Shown here: positions 51,425 to 62,017 of the stretch, in pieces
Position numbering within the stretch: position 1 is the first letter of the stretch
Layout: the number at the start of each line of letters is the position of its first letter
Assembly: GCF_933509905.1 (NCBI RefSeq)
Contig: NZ_OW150024.1
Span: forward strand, 2,654,001-2,718,000
Direction of reading: 5' to 3'
Length of the DNA stretch: 64,000 nucleotides
From: Trichlorobacter ammonificans
GTDB taxonomy: Bacteria > Desulfobacterota > Desulfuromonadia > Geobacterales > Pseudopelobacteraceae
Translations under genes and position numbers: made by a program
The notes under the pieces: model-generated
Told to the model about the DNA's origin: nothing
The model's database searches: none
What the model saw: only the letters and a program-made list of their open reading frames with translations

Positions 51425-53218
51425 TCACGCTCCGCAGTCGAACTGCAGGCAGTAGAGCCGGCTGTACTCCCCGCCTTTGGCCAGCAACGCTTCATGGCTC
51501 CCCTGCTCCACCAGCCGCCCCTGCCGGATCACCACGATCCGGTCCGCATCCCGTACCGTTGACAGACGGTGGGCAATCACCAGCGCCGTCCGGCCGGCCA
51601 GGAGCCGCTTAAGGCCGGCCTGGATCAGTTCTTCGGCTGCACTGTCCACACTGGCGGTGGCTTCATCCAGCACCAGCAGATCAGGATCAAAGGCAACGGC
51701 ACGGGCAAAAGAGAGCAGCTGCCGCTCCCCCAGGGACAGGTTGGCGCCCCGCTCCGCCAGCACCGTGTCGTACCCCTGGGGCAGCCGCTCGATGAAACGG
51801 TCGGCCCCCACCAGGGCGGCTGCCTGTTCCACCCGCTGCTGGGCCGCCCCATCCCCCAGAGAGATATTAAACCGCACGCTCTCCGCAAACATGAACGGCT
51901 CCTGGGGCACCAGGGCCATGCGCCGCCGCAGTTCTTCCAGGGATACCTCCCTGATATCCCGCCCCTCCAGCAGGATCGCCCCCGACTGCAGCTCATACAT
52001 CCGGTTCAGGAGCCGGGTAATGGTGGTCTTGCCGCCGCCGCTCTCCCCCACCACCGCCACCCGCTCGCCGCGACGCAGGGTCAGGTTGCAGTTACGCAGC
52101 ACCGGCTCCCCTTCCCGGTAGGCAAAGGAGACGTCGCGGAACTCGATGAAGGGGATATCCTCACGGCGGACGACAGCCGACGAAGGTGCGGGTGCGGTTT
52201 CTTCTCGCCCCTCTTCCTCCGGTTCGTCCAGCAGGGCAAAGATCCGCTCCATGGCCGCCATGGCCCCCTGCATGACACCGTATTTGGCGGAGAGGTCCCG
52301 GATCGGCCCGAAAAACTTTTCAATGTACTGGATAAAGGCCACCAGGGTGCCGAAGGTCAATGCTCCCTGGACGATCTGGCCGCCGCCGTACCAGATGATC
52401 AGGGCGATGGCCAGGGAGGAGAACATCTCCACCACGGCATAGAGCGACGCGTCCCAGGTGATTACCGGCATGTTGGCGTCACGATGCGCCTCGTTCAGGG
52501 CGGTGAAACGTTGCCGCTCCTCCCGCTCCCTGCCGAAGGCCTGCACCACGGCGATGCCGCCGGTCACCTCGGCCAGGCAGGCGTTCATTTTGCCCAGGCG
52601 GGCCCGCACCTCCCGAAATGCCTGGCGCATGTTGCGCCGGAAGAGCCAGGCAACGATCACCAGGGGGGGAAGCACCGTAAAGGTCACCAGAGCAAGCGCG
52701 GGCGCCATCCAGAGCATGGCGCCGACAATGCCGGCCAGCAGCAGCAGGTCGGCCACGATGGTGATGATGCCGGCGGCGAACATCTCCCCCAGGGCCTCGA
52801 CATCGCTGGTCAGGCGGGTTACCGCCCCGCCGGCCGGGGTCCGGTCGAACCAGCGGGCCGGCAGGCGCAGCAGATGGTTGAACAGCCCGGTACGCAGGTC
52901 GGCCATGATCCGCTGTCCCACTGCCTGCAAGCCGTAGACTTCGCACCAGGTGAGCACGGATTCAAGCAGGAGCAGCACCAGGAAAAGCAGGGCCGGGCCG
53001 GCCAGAAGATCCAGCCGCCCCGGCACGATGGCGCTGTCGATGGCATGCTTGACCAGCAGCGGCTGGGCCAGGCGACAGAAGGTTACCAGCGGCAGGATCA
53101 GCAGGATTCCGGCCACGGGCAGCCGGTAGGGCCGCACATGTCCCAGGAAACGCAGCAGAAGCCGGGTGTCATACGCCTTGCCGGCTATGGCGTCTTCGTG
53201 TAATCCGCCGTGATGCAT
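51425..53218 (-). CDS. ABC exporter half transporter (MsbA/multidrug type)
   Basis: 597 residues. Membrane domain with six helices (about 25-330), then the nucleotide-binding domain: Walker A GESGGGKTT, signature LSLGERQLLSFARAV (first part LSLGE in place of the usual LSGGQ), Walker B LLVLDEATASVD, and H-loop AHRLSTV. Works as a homodimer, or as a heterodimer with a partner not in the window; lipid or drug export is possible. GAGGGG precedes the ATG. No operon partner. Confidence 0.9.
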   Translation of the reverse strand: MHHGGLHEDAIAGKAYDTRLLLRFLGHVRPYRLPVAGILLILPLVTFCRLAQPLLVKHAIDSAIVPGRLDLLAGPALLFLVLLLLESVLTWCEVYGLQAVGQRIMADLRTGLFNHLLRLPARWFDRTPAGGAVTRLTSDVEALGEMFAAGIITIVADLLLLAGIVGAMLWMAPALALVTFTVLPPLVIVAWLFRRNMRQAFREVRARLGKMNACLAEVTGGIAVVQAFGREREERQRFTALNEAHRDANMPVITWDASLYAVVEMFSSLAIALIIWYGGGQIVQGALTFGTLVAFIQYIEKFFGPIRDLSAKYGVMQGAMAAMERIFALLDEPEEEGREETAPAPSSAVVRREDIPFIEFRDVSFAYREGEPVLRNCNLTLRRGERVAVVGESGGGKTTITRLLNRMYELQSGAILLEGRDIREVSLEELRRRMALVPQEPFMFAESVRFNISLGDGAAQQRVEQAAALVGADRFIERLPQGYDTVLAERGANLSLGERQLLSFARAVAFDPDLLVLDEATASVDSAAEELIQAGLKRLLAGRTALVIAHRLSTVRDADRIVVIRQGRLVEQGSHEALLAKGGEYSRLYCLQFDCGA

Positions 53219-53370
53219 CCGGTTCCCCTCTCGGAAGATTGTTTCCGGCGAGATTCGCAGAGCGAGCCGTTCTTGTCAACGCCCCGGAGCATTCGCCGCC
53301 TGTCCTGGCGTTTCACCCCGCATAGCTGTTCGTGGCGCAGTGCCCCGGCTTGCGCAAACGCGCAATAATA

Positions 53371-53390
53371 TATAAAAACAATAGACATAA
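53371..53390 (+). promoter_or_regulatory. Putative regulator site, copy 1
   Basis: TATAAAAACAATAGACATAA. It matches copy 2 at 53573 in 16 of 20 positions (TATAAAAAC and AGACA identical). It is about 150 bp from the exporter gene start and 280 bp from cysK. Confidence 0.5.
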
Positions 53391-53572
53391 TATTTTTTAG
53401 TTGACAACACTGACTGTCTCCCGCTACCATCACCCCATCCTGACAGCATGAAAACGGGACATGCCAGGCAAGCGCGGCCGCAGCCGCTGTTGCGCATCAA
53501 GCGCCGCGAGACAGCCACAAATCGGCTTGAGGCCCAAACGGATCATGCACATTGGCTTTTACCCAAATTATC

Positions 53573-53592
53573 TATAAAAACTAGAGACAAAT
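53573..53592 (+). promoter_or_regulatory. Putative regulator site, copy 2, overlapping the likely cys promoter
   Basis: TATAAAAACTAGAGACAAAT, 57 bp before the cysK ATG. TATAAA could itself be a -10 with TTGGCT (53552-53557) as a poor -35, so a bound protein would block the promoter. A cysteine- or sulfur-responsive Rrf2-type repressor is one guess. Confidence 0.5.
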
Positions 53593-53648
53593 AACCAAGC
53601 ATGCCTCTCCCCAACAAGCGAATCATCACGCCAGAAAGGACACGAGCC

Positions 53649-54602
53649 ATGAGCAGAATATTCCCCGACAACTCGCAATCAATCGGCAACACCCCGCTCG
53701 TCAAACTGAACCACGTTACCGAAGGGGCCAAGGCAACCGTCCTGGCCAAGATTGAGGGACGCAACCCGGCCTATTCGGTCAAATGCCGCATCGGCGCCAA
53801 CCTGATCTGGGACGCCGAGAAGCGCGGCGTCCTCAAGCCCGGCGTGGAGATCATCGAACCCACCTCCGGCAACACCGGCATTGCCCTGGCCTACGTGGCC
53901 GCGGCCCGTGGCTACAAGCTGACCCTGACCATGCCGGAGACCATGAGTATCGAGCGCCGCCGGGTGCTGGCAGCCCTGGGGGCCAACCTGATCCTCACCC
54001 CCGGCGCCGAAGGGATGAAGGGGGCCATCAACCGGGCCGAGGAGATCGCCGCTTCCGATCCCCAGAAATATTTCATCCCCCAGCAGTTCAAGAACCCGGC
54101 CAACCCGGAGATCCACGAACTGACCACCGGGCCGGAGATCTGGAACGACACCGACGGCGGCGTTGACGTGCTGGTTTCCGGGGTCGGCACCGGCGGCACC
54201 ATTTCCGGGGTATCCCGCTACATCAAGAACATCAAGGGGAAGAAGATCGTTTCCGTTGCCGTGGAGCCGAAGGAGAGCCCGGTGATCAGCCAGCATCTGG
54301 CCGGCCAGCCGCTGCAGCCCGCGCCCCACAAGATCCAGGGGATCGGCGCCGGATTTATCCCTGAGACCCTTGACCTGTCCGTGGTGGACCGGGTGGAACA
54401 GGTGGAGAGTGCCGAGGCGATCGAATTCGCCAAGCGGCTGGCCAGGGAGGAGGGACTGCTGGTGGGTATCTCCAGCGGTGCCGCCGCAGCCGCAGCCGTC
54501 CGCCTGGCCTTTCTGGAAGAATTTGCCGGCACGACCATTGTGGTGGTGCTTCCCGACGGCGCAGAACGCTATCTCTCAACCGCGCTCTTCGAGGGACTGT
54601 AA
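53649..54602 (+). CDS. cysK: Cysteine synthase A
   Basis: 317 residues from the ATG at 53649 (AAAGGA upstream; an earlier in-frame ATG at 53601 adds 16 residues). The PLP lysine lies in [13 protein letters not shown] near residue 42, as in E. coli CysK, followed by [17 protein letters not shown] and the phosphate-binding [14 protein letters not shown]. It makes cysteine from O-acetylserine and sulfide. First gene of the sulfur assimilation operon; its stop overlaps the next start (TAATG). Confidence 0.96.
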   Translation: MSRIFPDNSQSIGNTPLVKLNHVTEGAKATVLAKIEGRNPAYSVKCRIGANLIWDAEKRGVLKPGVEIIEPTSGNTGIALAYVAAARGYKLTLTMPETMSIERRRVLAALGANLILTPGAEGMKGAINRAEEIAASDPQKYFIPQQFKNPANPEIHELTTGPEIWNDTDGGVDVLVSGVGTGGTISGVSRYIKNIKGKKIVSVAVEPKESPVISQHLAGQPLQPAPHKIQGIGAGFIPETLDLSVVDRVEQVESAEAIEFAKRLAREEGLLVGISSGAAAAAAVRLAFLEEFAGTTIVVVLPDGAERYLSTALFEGL

Positions 54603-55885
54603 TGACAACGACGCAACAGGATTACCGGCTGGACGGCATCTACCGCCAGCGCCAGGAAGGGTTCTTCATGCAGCGGGTCAAGCTGCCGGCCGGCGTGATC
54701 ACCGCCATCCAGGCCCGCAGCGTGGCCGCCATTGCCGAACGCCACGCCAAAGGGGAACTGCACCTGACCACCCGCGGCAGCATCGAGATTCACTGGCTGC
54801 GGGAAGAGGAGCTACCCGCGGTGAAGCGGGCTCTGTCCGCCGTGGGGCTTACCTCGCGGGGGGCCTGCGGCGGGGCGGTGCGGGGTATCACCTGCTCCAG
54901 CCAGGGTGCGGCCGGGTTTCCGGCCCTGGAAACCCTGGCCCGTCGCCTGCAGCGCCATTTTGCCGGCAACCCCCGCTTCGAGCGGCTGCCCAAGAAATTC
55001 AAGATCGGCGTCGAGGCCGACACCAGCGGACGGCGCCATCTGATTCAGGATGTGGGGCTGGTTTTTGCCGGAACCGATGAGCGCGGCCACCGCTACGACG
55101 TTTATCTGGCCGGCGGCCTGGGCCGTGAGCCCCAGACCGGGTTTCTCCTGGAGGCGGGGGTGGAGGAGCAGCGGATCATCCCGCTGATCGAGGCGGTGGC
55201 CCGGGTCTACGCCGCCCACACTCCGGCCGGCAAGCGGCTCAAGCACCTGCTGCGCCGCATCGGCGAGCCAGCCTTCCGCCTCCTGCTGTCGCGGGAGGCA
55301 ACCAGCGGCGAAGTGCTGCCGCCGGTGACCGGGTTCCCGGAAAACCTGGCTCCCCCAGCAGAAGCGGGGCGCATCGAGATCGAACGGTTTGCCGGACACC
55401 TGACTGCTGCGGATCTCGTCCGTTTGGCCGAGCTGGCCGAAACCACGGCAAGCGGTGTCCTGATGGCAACCGCCAACCAGAACATCGCCCTGCACCCGAC
55501 GAATGAAGCCGACCGGGAGAAGACGCTGCAGCTGCTGAAGCAGCAGGGATTCGGCATCGCCGGTCAGCCGTTCCGGGTCTGCCCCGGCAGCCACCTCTGC
55601 CGGGCCGGCCTTTCCCCCACCTTCGACATCGCCGCGGCGCTGCGGGAGCGGATGGGGGAGAACGGCCGACAGGTTACCTGGGCCCTGTCCGGCTGCCCCA
55701 ACAGCTGCACCCAGCCGCAACTGGCCGACATCGGCATTATTACCAGCGGCCTGGCAACGGACGACGACGGCACGCGCAGCCCCCGTTTCGACCTGTGTCG
55801 CCTGGGACCGGAAGGCCTGGGCACCATTACGGACCGTTCCCTGACGCTTGAAGAACTCTACCAACACGTAGCCGCCATCGACTGA
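54602..55885 (+). CDS. Siroheme-dependent assimilatory sulfite (or nitrite) reductase
   Basis: 427 residues, shorter than plant-type enzymes (about 500-600). Ferredoxin-like half domains lie at about 10-75 and 230-295. The [4Fe-4S]-siroheme ligands are Cys327-x5-Cys333 (CPGSHLC) and Cys365-x3-Cys369 (CPNSC). An additional CGGAVRGITC segment lies at 95-105. Six-electron reduction of sulfite to sulfide is the likely reaction given cysK before it and cysTWA-cysH-cysDN after it; nitrite cannot be excluded. The electron donor is probably ferredoxin because no flavoprotein subunit is present. Confidence 0.88.
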   Translation: MTTTQQDYRLDGIYRQRQEGFFMQRVKLPAGVITAIQARSVAAIAERHAKGELHLTTRGSIEIHWLREEELPAVKRALSAVGLTSRGACGGAVRGITCSSQGAAGFPALETLARRLQRHFAGNPRFERLPKKFKIGVEADTSGRRHLIQDVGLVFAGTDERGHRYDVYLAGGLGREPQTGFLLEAGVEEQRIIPLIEAVARVYAAHTPAGKRLKHLLRRIGEPAFRLLLSREATSGEVLPPVTGFPENLAPPAEAGRIEIERFAGHLTAADLVRLAELAETTASGVLMATANQNIALHPTNEADREKTLQLLKQQGFGIAGQPFRVCPGSHLCRAGLSPTFDIAAALRERMGENGRQVTWALSGCPNSCTQPQLADIGIITSGLATDDDGTRSPRFDLCRLGPEGLGTITDRSLTLEELYQHVAAID

Positions 55886-55900
55886 TACGGACAAACAACC

Positions 55901-56731
55901 ATGACATCACGCACCCGACATACCAGCATACTGCCCGGCTTCGGGCCGAGTCTGGGGTACACCCTGTTCTACCTCAGCATTATCGTGCTGATTCCGCTGT
56001 CCGCCCTGGTGTTCAAGACCTCCAGCCTGACCTGGCAGCAGTTTGTGGAGGTGGTGACCCATCCCCGGGTACTGGCCTCCTACCAGGTGACCTTCGGTGC
56101 CGCCCTGGCGGCGGCAACGGTCAACGCCGTCTTCGGCCTGCTCACTGCCTGGGTGCTGGTGCGCTACCGCTTTCCGGGCCGCAAGCTGGTGGATGCCCTG
56201 GTGGACCTCCCCTTTGCCCTGCCCACCGCCGTGGCCGGCATCACCCTGGCCACCATCTACTCCCCGAACGGCTGGGTGGGGCGGTGGCTGGAACCGCTGG
56301 GGATCAAGGTCGCCTTCACCCCCCTGGGGATCATGCTGGCCATGGTGTTCATCGGCCTCCCCTTCGTGGTGCGGACGGTGCAACCGGTGATCGAGGAGAT
56401 CGACACGGAACTGGAAGAGGCCGCGGTCTGCCTCGGCGCCGGCCGCCTGCAGACCCTGGTGCGGGTGATCCTGCCGCTGCTGCTGCCGTCGCTTTTGACC
56501 GGCTTTGCCCTCTCCTTTGCCCGGGCCGTGGGAGAGTACGGCTCCATCATCTTCATCGCCGGCAACATGCCGATGATCTCGGAAATCACGCCGCTTTTGA
56601 TCATCACCAAACTGGAACAGTTCGACTATACCGGCGCCACCGCCATCGCCTCGGTGATGCTGTTGATCTCGTTCCTGATGCTGCTGGTGATCAACCTGCT
56701 GCAGAAATGGAGCCGACGCTATGCAGACTAA
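55901..56731 (+). CDS. cysT: Sulfate ABC transporter permease CysT
   Basis: 276 residues with six membrane helices and the EAA loop [59 protein letters not shown] at the N-terminus and [20 protein letters not shown] are typical of CysT (CysU). It forms the sulfate channel with CysW. It overlaps cysW by 11 bases. Confidence 0.95.
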   Translation: MTSRTRHTSILPGFGPSLGYTLFYLSIIVLIPLSALVFKTSSLTWQQFVEVVTHPRVLASYQVTFGAALAAATVNAVFGLLTAWVLVRYRFPGRKLVDALVDLPFALPTAVAGITLATIYSPNGWVGRWLEPLGIKVAFTPLGIMLAMVFIGLPFVVRTVQPVIEEIDTELEEAAVCLGAGRLQTLVRVILPLLLPSLLTGFALSFARAVGEYGSIIFIAGNMPMISEITPLLIITKLEQFDYTGATAIASVMLLISFLMLLVINLLQKWSRRYAD

Positions 56732-57572
56732 AACGGCATCCGCAGCCCCCCGCGCCGTCACCGAACCGCTCGTGGTCCGCTGGCTGCTCACCCTGACCGC
56801 GCTGCTCTTTCTGGCCCTGTTCCTGGCCCTGCCCCTGGCGGCGGTGTTCGGCCAGGCCTTTGAAAAGGGGTGGGCCGTCTACCTGGAGGCCCTGGCCGAG
56901 CCGGACACCCTGTCGGCCGTCAAGCTGACCCTGCTGACCGCCGCCGTGGCCGTGCCGCTTAACCTGGTGTTCGGCGTCATCGCCGCCTGGACCGTGGCCA
57001 AGTTCAGCTTTCCGGGCAGAAACCTGCTGCTGACCCTGATCGACCTCCCGTTCTCGGTGTCGCCGGTCATCTCCGGCCTGATCTACGTGCTGGTGTTCGG
57101 CCTGCAGGGATGGCTCGGGCCGTGGCTGCAGGCCCACGACATCAAGATCGTCTTTGCCGTGCCGGGGATCATCCTGGCCACCATCTTCGTCACCTTCCCC
57201 TTCGTGGCCCGGGAACTGATCCCGCTGATGGAGGCCCAGGGGACCGAAGAGGAGGAGGCGGCCCTGGTGCTGGGAGCCAGCGGCCTGCAGACCTTTTTCC
57301 GGGTCACCCTGCCCAACGTCAAGTGGGGGATCATCTACGGCGTGATTCTCTGCAACGCCCGGGCCATGGGTGAGTTCGGCGCGGTCTCCGTCGTCTCCGG
57401 CCATATCCGCGGCATGACCAACACGGTGCCGCTGCATGTGGAGATTCTGTACAACGAATACAACTACACCGCCGCCTTTGCCGTGGCCTCGCTGCTGGCC
57501 TTCCTGGCCCTGATCACCCTGGCGGTGAAGACCGTGGCCGAGTGGAAGCTGCAGCAACAGCTGGAAAAATAA
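56721..57572 (+). CDS. cysW: Sulfate ABC transporter permease CysW
   Basis: 283 residues with six membrane helices. EAA loop [32 protein letters not shown], then [38 protein letters not shown], a strong CysW signature. Partner of CysT; cysA follows. Confidence 0.96.
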   Translation: MQTKTASAAPRAVTEPLVVRWLLTLTALLFLALFLALPLAAVFGQAFEKGWAVYLEALAEPDTLSAVKLTLLTAAVAVPLNLVFGVIAAWTVAKFSFPGRNLLLTLIDLPFSVSPVISGLIYVLVFGLQGWLGPWLQAHDIKIVFAVPGIILATIFVTFPFVARELIPLMEAQGTEEEEAALVLGASGLQTFFRVTLPNVKWGIIYGVILCNARAMGEFGAVSVVSGHIRGMTNTVPLHVEILYNEYNYTAAFAVASLLAFLALITLAVKTVAEWKLQQQLEK

Positions 57573-57597
57573 GATGTCGGACAACAAAGAGGCTTTT

Positions 57598-58629
57598 ATG
57601 AGCATAGAGATCGAAAACATTGCCAAGCAGTTCGGCAGCTTCACCGCCCTGAACAACGTGTCGCTCACCATCCCCTCCGGCGAGCTGGTGGCCCTGCTGG
57701 GCCCCTCCGGCTCCGGCAAGACCACCCTGCTCCGGATCATCGCCGGCCTGGAAACGCCGGACAGCGGCCGGATCCTGTTCGACGGCCGGGACACCACCGA
57801 GAGCCATGTGCGGGACCGCAAGGTGGGCTTTGTCTTCCAGCACTACGCCCTGTTCAAGCATATGACCGTGTTCGACAACGTGGCCTTCGGCCTCACGGTC
57901 CGCCCCCGTGAGACGCGCCCCTCCCGGCAGGAGATACAGGACAAGGTGATGGAACTGCTCAGGCTGGTGCAACTGGCGGGGCTGGCCGGCCGCTACCCTT
58001 CCCAGCTCTCCGGCGGCCAGCGCCAGCGGATCGCCCTTGCCCGGGCCCTGGCGGTGGAACCCCGGGTGCTGCTGCTGGACGAGCCGTTCGGCGCCCTGGA
58101 TGCCCAGGTGCGGGCGGAACTGCGCCGCTGGCTGCGGCGGCTCCATGACGAGATTCACGTCACCAGCGTCTTCGTGACCCATGACCAGGAAGAGGCCCTG
58201 GAGGTGGCGGACCGGATCGTGGTGATGAACAGGGGGAACATCGAGCAGGCCGGCACCCCGGACGATGTCTATGAGCACCCGGCCAACCCGTTCGTGCTCA
58301 ACTTCCTGGGGAACGTCAACCTGTTCCACGGCAGGTTGCAGGGTACGCCCCAGCAGGGCCGGGCCGACAACGCCGTCTCCTACGTCCGCTCCCACGATAT
58401 CGAGATCGAGCGTGGCCGCCAGGATTCCTCCTCATTGCCGGCCACGGTCAGACATATCCAGAAGCTGGGGCCCCAGGTCCGGGTGACGCTGGTGGTGGAG
58501 GGGAACGATGAATTCGTGGAGGCCGAGCTGACCAGGGAGCTGTTCCGCACCCTGGGGCTGCAGCAGGGGGAACAGGTGTTTGTAAGGCCGCGGCAAATCA
58601 GGGTCTTTGTGGAGGACTACCAGATATGA
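57598..58629 (+). CDS. cysA: Sulfate ABC transporter ATPase CysA
   Basis: 343 residues from the ATG at 57598 (AGAGG upstream; an ATG at 57574 is an alternative). Walker [10 protein letters not shown], signature [15 protein letters not shown], Walker [14 protein letters not shown]-loop VTHDQEEA. The C-terminal TOBE-type domain runs from about 240 ([12 protein letters not shown]). It drives sulfate/thiosulfate import. Four-base overlap with cysH. Confidence 0.96.
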   Translation: MSIEIENIAKQFGSFTALNNVSLTIPSGELVALLGPSGSGKTTLLRIIAGLETPDSGRILFDGRDTTESHVRDRKVGFVFQHYALFKHMTVFDNVAFGLTVRPRETRPSRQEIQDKVMELLRLVQLAGLAGRYPSQLSGGQRQRIALARALAVEPRVLLLDEPFGALDAQVRAELRRWLRRLHDEIHVTSVFVTHDQEEALEVADRIVVMNRGNIEQAGTPDDVYEHPANPFVLNFLGNVNLFHGRLQGTPQQGRADNAVSYVRSHDIEIERGRQDSSSLPATVRHIQKLGPQVRVTLVVEGNDEFVEAELTRELFRTLGLQQGEQVFVRPRQIRVFVEDYQI

Positions 58630-59321
58630 GCACAGCCCAGCCCTTCATTCCATCGGACGCCACGCCTGCCGATATCCTCCGCACCGGCATCGAGGCGGCC
58701 GGCGGGCCGGTTTCCCTGGCCTGTTCCTTCTCCCCTGAGGATGTGGCCATCATCGACATCGCCCAGCGGGCCGGCATTCCCCTCGGCGTCTTCGCCCTGG
58801 ACACCGGCCGGCTGCACGAGGAGACCTACGAGGTGGCCGAGGCCCTGGTTGAGCGCTACCGCCTGACCATTGACTGGTTTTTTCCCCGCCACGAGCTGGT
58901 GGAGCGACTGGAGCGGGAGAAGGGGCTGTTCTCCTTCCGGGAATCGCTGGAGAACCGCCACGAGTGCTGCCATATCCGCAAGGTGGAGCCGCTCTCCCGG
59001 GCCCTGGCCGGACTCTCCGGCTGGGTGACCGGCATGCGGCGCCAGCAGGGGGTGACCCGCGGCGAACTGAGCGCCGTTGAAATTGACAGCCTGAACAACG
59101 GCATCCTCAAGATCAACCCGCTCATCAGCTGGAGCGAGGAGCAGCTCACCGCCTACACGGAACAGTACGGCCTTCCCCGCAACCGCCTTCTGCGGCAGGG
59201 GTACCGCTCCATCGGCTGCGCCCCCTGCACGCGGGCCGTGCAGCCGGGGGAGGATGCCCGGGCCGGACGGTGGTGGTGGGAGAATGCGGAAAACAAGGAA
59301 TGCGGCTTACACAGGCGATGA
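58626..59321 (+). CDS. cysH: Assimilatory APS reductase (iron-sulfur CysH type)
   Basis: 231 residues. PP-loop-type core ([14 protein letters not shown]), then the iron-sulfur cysteine pairs Cys114-Cys115 ([11 protein letters not shown]) and Cys198/Cys201 (SIGCAPC). The catalytic C-terminal cysteine is Cys226 in ENKECGLH. The CC...CxxC set indicates the [4Fe-4S] enzyme that reduces APS directly, in agreement with no APS kinase (cysC) in the operon. It yields sulfite for the reductase encoded at 54602. Confidence 0.95.
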   Translation: MSTAQPFIPSDATPADILRTGIEAAGGPVSLACSFSPEDVAIIDIAQRAGIPLGVFALDTGRLHEETYEVAEALVERYRLTIDWFFPRHELVERLEREKGLFSFRESLENRHECCHIRKVEPLSRALAGLSGWVTGMRRQQGVTRGELSAVEIDSLNNGILKINPLISWSEEQLTAYTEQYGLPRNRLLRQGYRSIGCAPCTRAVQPGEDARAGRWWWENAENKECGLHRR

Positions 59322-59466
59322 CGGCTGTGGCTTTCACGCCATCTCGCCGCCGTCCTCGTCACTCCCGTGTGCGGCGTAGCGTGGCTCAAGCCTCCGTGGT
59401 CGCTCCTGCGGGTGCGACGATCTGACGTAAAATCCGCAGCCGGTTAGTAAACCCAAGGAGATATTT
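59322..59466. other. Spacer between cysH and cysD
   Basis: 145 bp of GC-rich DNA inside an otherwise tightly packed operon. No gene and no clear hairpin-plus-T terminator. It could be an intergenic repeat; an internal promoter for cysD cannot be excluded. Confidence 0.4.
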
Positions 59467-60372
59467 GTGAGTCAACAGTTAACCCATTTACAGCAACTTG
59501 AAGCCGAGAGCATCCAGATCATCCGCGAGGTGGTGGCCGAGTTCGCCAACCCGGTGATGCTCTACTCCATCGGCAAGGATTCGGCGGTGATGCTGCACCT
59601 GGCCCGCAAGGCCTTCTACCCGGCGCCGCCGCCCTTTCCGCTGTTGCATGTGGATACCACCTGGAAGTTCCGCGAGATGATCACCTTCCGGGACCGGATG
59701 GCGCGGGAGTGCGACCTTGACCTGATCGTGCATGTCAACCGGGAGGGGGTGGCACAGGGAATTTCCCCCTTTACCCACGGCTCGGCCCTCTACACCGACA
59801 TCATGAAGACCGAAGGCCTGAAGCAGGCCCTGGACAAGTACAAGTTCGACGCGGCTTTCGGCGGAGCCCGCCGCGACGAGGAGAAGTCCCGGGCCAAGGA
59901 ACGTATCTTCTCCTTCCGCAGCGCCAACCACCGCTGGGACCCCAAGAACCAGCGGCCGGAACTCTGGAGTCTCTACAACACCCGGATCAAGCCGGGGGAA
60001 AGCATCCGGGTCTTCCCGCTCTCCAACTGGACCGAACTGGATGTCTGGCAGTACATCCACCTGGAGAACATCCCGATCGTACCGCTCTACTATGCGGCGG
60101 TGCGGCCGGTGGTGGAGCGGGACGGCATGCTGATCATGGTGGATGACGACCGGCTGGAGCTGAAACCGGGCGAGACCGTGCAGCAGAGGTCGGTCCGCTT
60201 CCGCACCCTGGGCTGCTACCCTCTCACCGGCGCCGTGGAGTCGGAGGCCGACACCCTGCCGCAGATCATCCAGGAGATGCTGCTGACCCGTACCTCCGAA
60301 CGCCAGGGGCGCCTGATCGATCATGACCAGGCCGGCAGCATGGAAAAGAAGAAGCAGGAAGGATATTTCTGA
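59467..60372 (+). CDS. cysD: Sulfate adenylyltransferase subunit 2
   Basis: 301 residues starting with GTG at 59467; AAGGAG lies six bases upstream, which decides the start. PP-loop motif [17 protein letters not shown], then [35 protein letters not shown] and [11 protein letters not shown]. It forms APS from ATP and sulfate together with the CysN GTPase. Its stop overlaps cysN (TGATG). Confidence 0.97.
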   Translation: MSQQLTHLQQLEAESIQIIREVVAEFANPVMLYSIGKDSAVMLHLARKAFYPAPPPFPLLHVDTTWKFREMITFRDRMARECDLDLIVHVNREGVAQGISPFTHGSALYTDIMKTEGLKQALDKYKFDAAFGGARRDEEKSRAKERIFSFRSANHRWDPKNQRPELWSLYNTRIKPGESIRVFPLSNWTELDVWQYIHLENIPIVPLYYAAVRPVVERDGMLIMVDDDRLELKPGETVQQRSVRFRTLGCYPLTGAVESEADTLPQIIQEMLLTRTSERQGRLIDHDQAGSMEKKKQEGYF

Positions 60373-61985
60373 TGGCACATCAATCCGAACTGATAGAAAA
60401 AGATATCCTCGCCTACCTGAAGAGCCAGGAGGAGAAGTCGCTGCTGCGTTTCATCACCTGCGGCAGCGTGGATGACGGCAAAAGCACCCTGATCGGGCGG
60501 CTGTTATGGGACTCCAAGATGGTGTTCGAGGACCAGCTGGCAGCGTTGGAGGCGGACAGCAAGAAGGTGGGCACCCAGGGGGGGGCCATCGACTATGCCC
60601 TGCTGCTGGACGGCCTGCAGGCGGAACGGGAGCAGGGGATCACCATCGACGTGGCCTACCGCTTCTTCTCCACCGACCGGCGCAAGTTCATCGTGGCCGA
60701 CACCCCCGGCCACGAGCAGTACACCCGCAACATGGTCACCGGCGCCTCCACCGCCAAGGTGGCGGTGATCCTGGTGGATGCCCGCAAGGGACTTCTCACC
60801 CAGACCCGCCGCCACAGCTACCTGGTCTCCCTGGTGGGGATCGGGCATGTGGTGCTGGCGGTGAACAAGATGGACCTGATCGATTTCGACCAACAGCGGT
60901 TTGCCGCCATCCTGGAAGAGTACCGGCAGTTCGCCGCGCCGCTGGGGTTTTCGTCCATCACCGCCATTCCGATCTCGGCCTTGAACGGCGACAACATCAT
61001 CGAGAACAGCGCCAGCACCCCCTGGTACGACGGCCCCGCGCTGCTCACCTACCTGGAGACCGTGGCGGTGACGGACACCGTGGCTCGCCAGCCGTTCCGG
61101 CTGCCGGTGCAGTGGGTGAACCGCCCCCACCTTGATTTTCGCGGTTTCTGCGGCACCGTAGCCTCCGGCACCATCCGTCCCGGCGATGAACTGCGGGTGG
61201 CTGCTTCGGGACAGACCAGCCGGGTGGACCGCATCGTCACCATGGACGGCGACCTGCCGCACGCGGTGGCCGGTCAGGCGGTGACCCTGACCCTCACGTC
61301 GGAAATCGATATCAGCCGGGGAGACCTGCTCACACCGCCGGATGCGCCGCCGCTCCACACCCGTCACCCTGAGGCACGGCTGGTCTGGTTTCATGAGGAG
61401 CCGCTGCAGGTGGGGCAGACCTACCTGCTCAAGGGAGCCGGCGGCACCATCCCCGGCCGGGTCATCTGCGTGACCGCAGCGGTGGATGTCAACACCCTGG
61501 AAGAGCGGCGGGTTCCCACCCTGGGACTGAACGAAATCGGCACGGTCCGTCTGGAGCTGGACCGTCCCCTCTCCTGCGACACCTACAACACGAACCGGGA
61601 CACCGGCAGCTTCATCCTGATCGACCGGTTCAGCAACGCCACCGTGGCGGCCGGCATGATCACGGCGGCAGCGCCGGACAACGGATCGCTGGAAAGTTTT
61701 TACGGCCTGGGGGATACGGAGGGAGCGGCCGTGCACCGGGTTGAACTGGGACGGGATGGCGTCGCGGTGGTGGACCTGACCGGCGTGGAGCTGCCGCTCC
61801 TGGTGAGTGCCGCTCCGGAACTTCCTGCCCTGCTGGATCGGGGCTCAGCCGTGACCATACTCTTGCGAGGCCCGGAACAGCTGGAACCGCTGGCCCGGCT
61901 GGCCCTGGATCGCGATCTGCACTTCACCTTTGGCCGCAGCAATGGTACAGTACGGGTCATGCTGTACGGGGAGCCCCCGTCATAG
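60372..61985 (+). CDS. cysN: Sulfate adenylyltransferase subunit 1 (GTPase)
   Basis: 537 residues. EF-Tu-like GTPase: G1 GSVDDGKST, G3 DTPGHEQYTRNMV, G4 NKMDLIDF; then OB-type barrels (VQWVNRPHLDFRGFCGTV). The chain ends without a CysC kinase domain, so this is a simple CysN, fitting the APS-reductase route. GTP hydrolysis drives sulfate activation by CysD. Confidence 0.97.
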   Translation: MAHQSELIEKDILAYLKSQEEKSLLRFITCGSVDDGKSTLIGRLLWDSKMVFEDQLAALEADSKKVGTQGGAIDYALLLDGLQAEREQGITIDVAYRFFSTDRRKFIVADTPGHEQYTRNMVTGASTAKVAVILVDARKGLLTQTRRHSYLVSLVGIGHVVLAVNKMDLIDFDQQRFAAILEEYRQFAAPLGFSSITAIPISALNGDNIIENSASTPWYDGPALLTYLETVAVTDTVARQPFRLPVQWVNRPHLDFRGFCGTVASGTIRPGDELRVAASGQTSRVDRIVTMDGDLPHAVAGQAVTLTLTSEIDISRGDLLTPPDAPPLHTRHPEARLVWFHEEPLQVGQTYLLKGAGGTIPGRVICVTAAVDVNTLEERRVPTLGLNEIGTVRLELDRPLSCDTYNTNRDTGSFILIDRFSNATVAAGMITAAAPDNGSLESFYGLGDTEGAAVHRVELGRDGVAVVDLTGVELPLLVSAAPELPALLDRGSAVTILLRGPEQLEPLARLALDRDLHFTFGRSNGTVRVMLYGEPPS

Positions 61986-62017
61986 CAGCAGATCCAGTAT
62001 CCGGAAGGTAGCCCGTA

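Larger units (their letters stand above)
53219..53648. other. 430-bp divergent regulatory region before the cysteine operon
   Basis: An AT-rich spacer between the exporter gene and cysK with no convincing gene on either strand. It contains the two related TATAAAAAC elements at 53371 and 53573 and a TTGACA at 53401-53406 without a good -10. Promoters for both directions probably lie here. I saw no riboswitch or T-box that I could support. Confidence 0.55.

Noticed and set aside
53401-53436. TTGACA with CTACCAT as a cys promoter
   Set aside because: The -35 is perfect but the -10 is poor and the position is more than 200 bp before cysK; the AT-rich element at 53573 is the better candidate.
53185-53518. 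Short open frames on the minus strand in the cys upstream region
   Set aside because: No ribosome binding sites, no family resemblance, and they cross AT-rich regulatory DNA with repeated elements.
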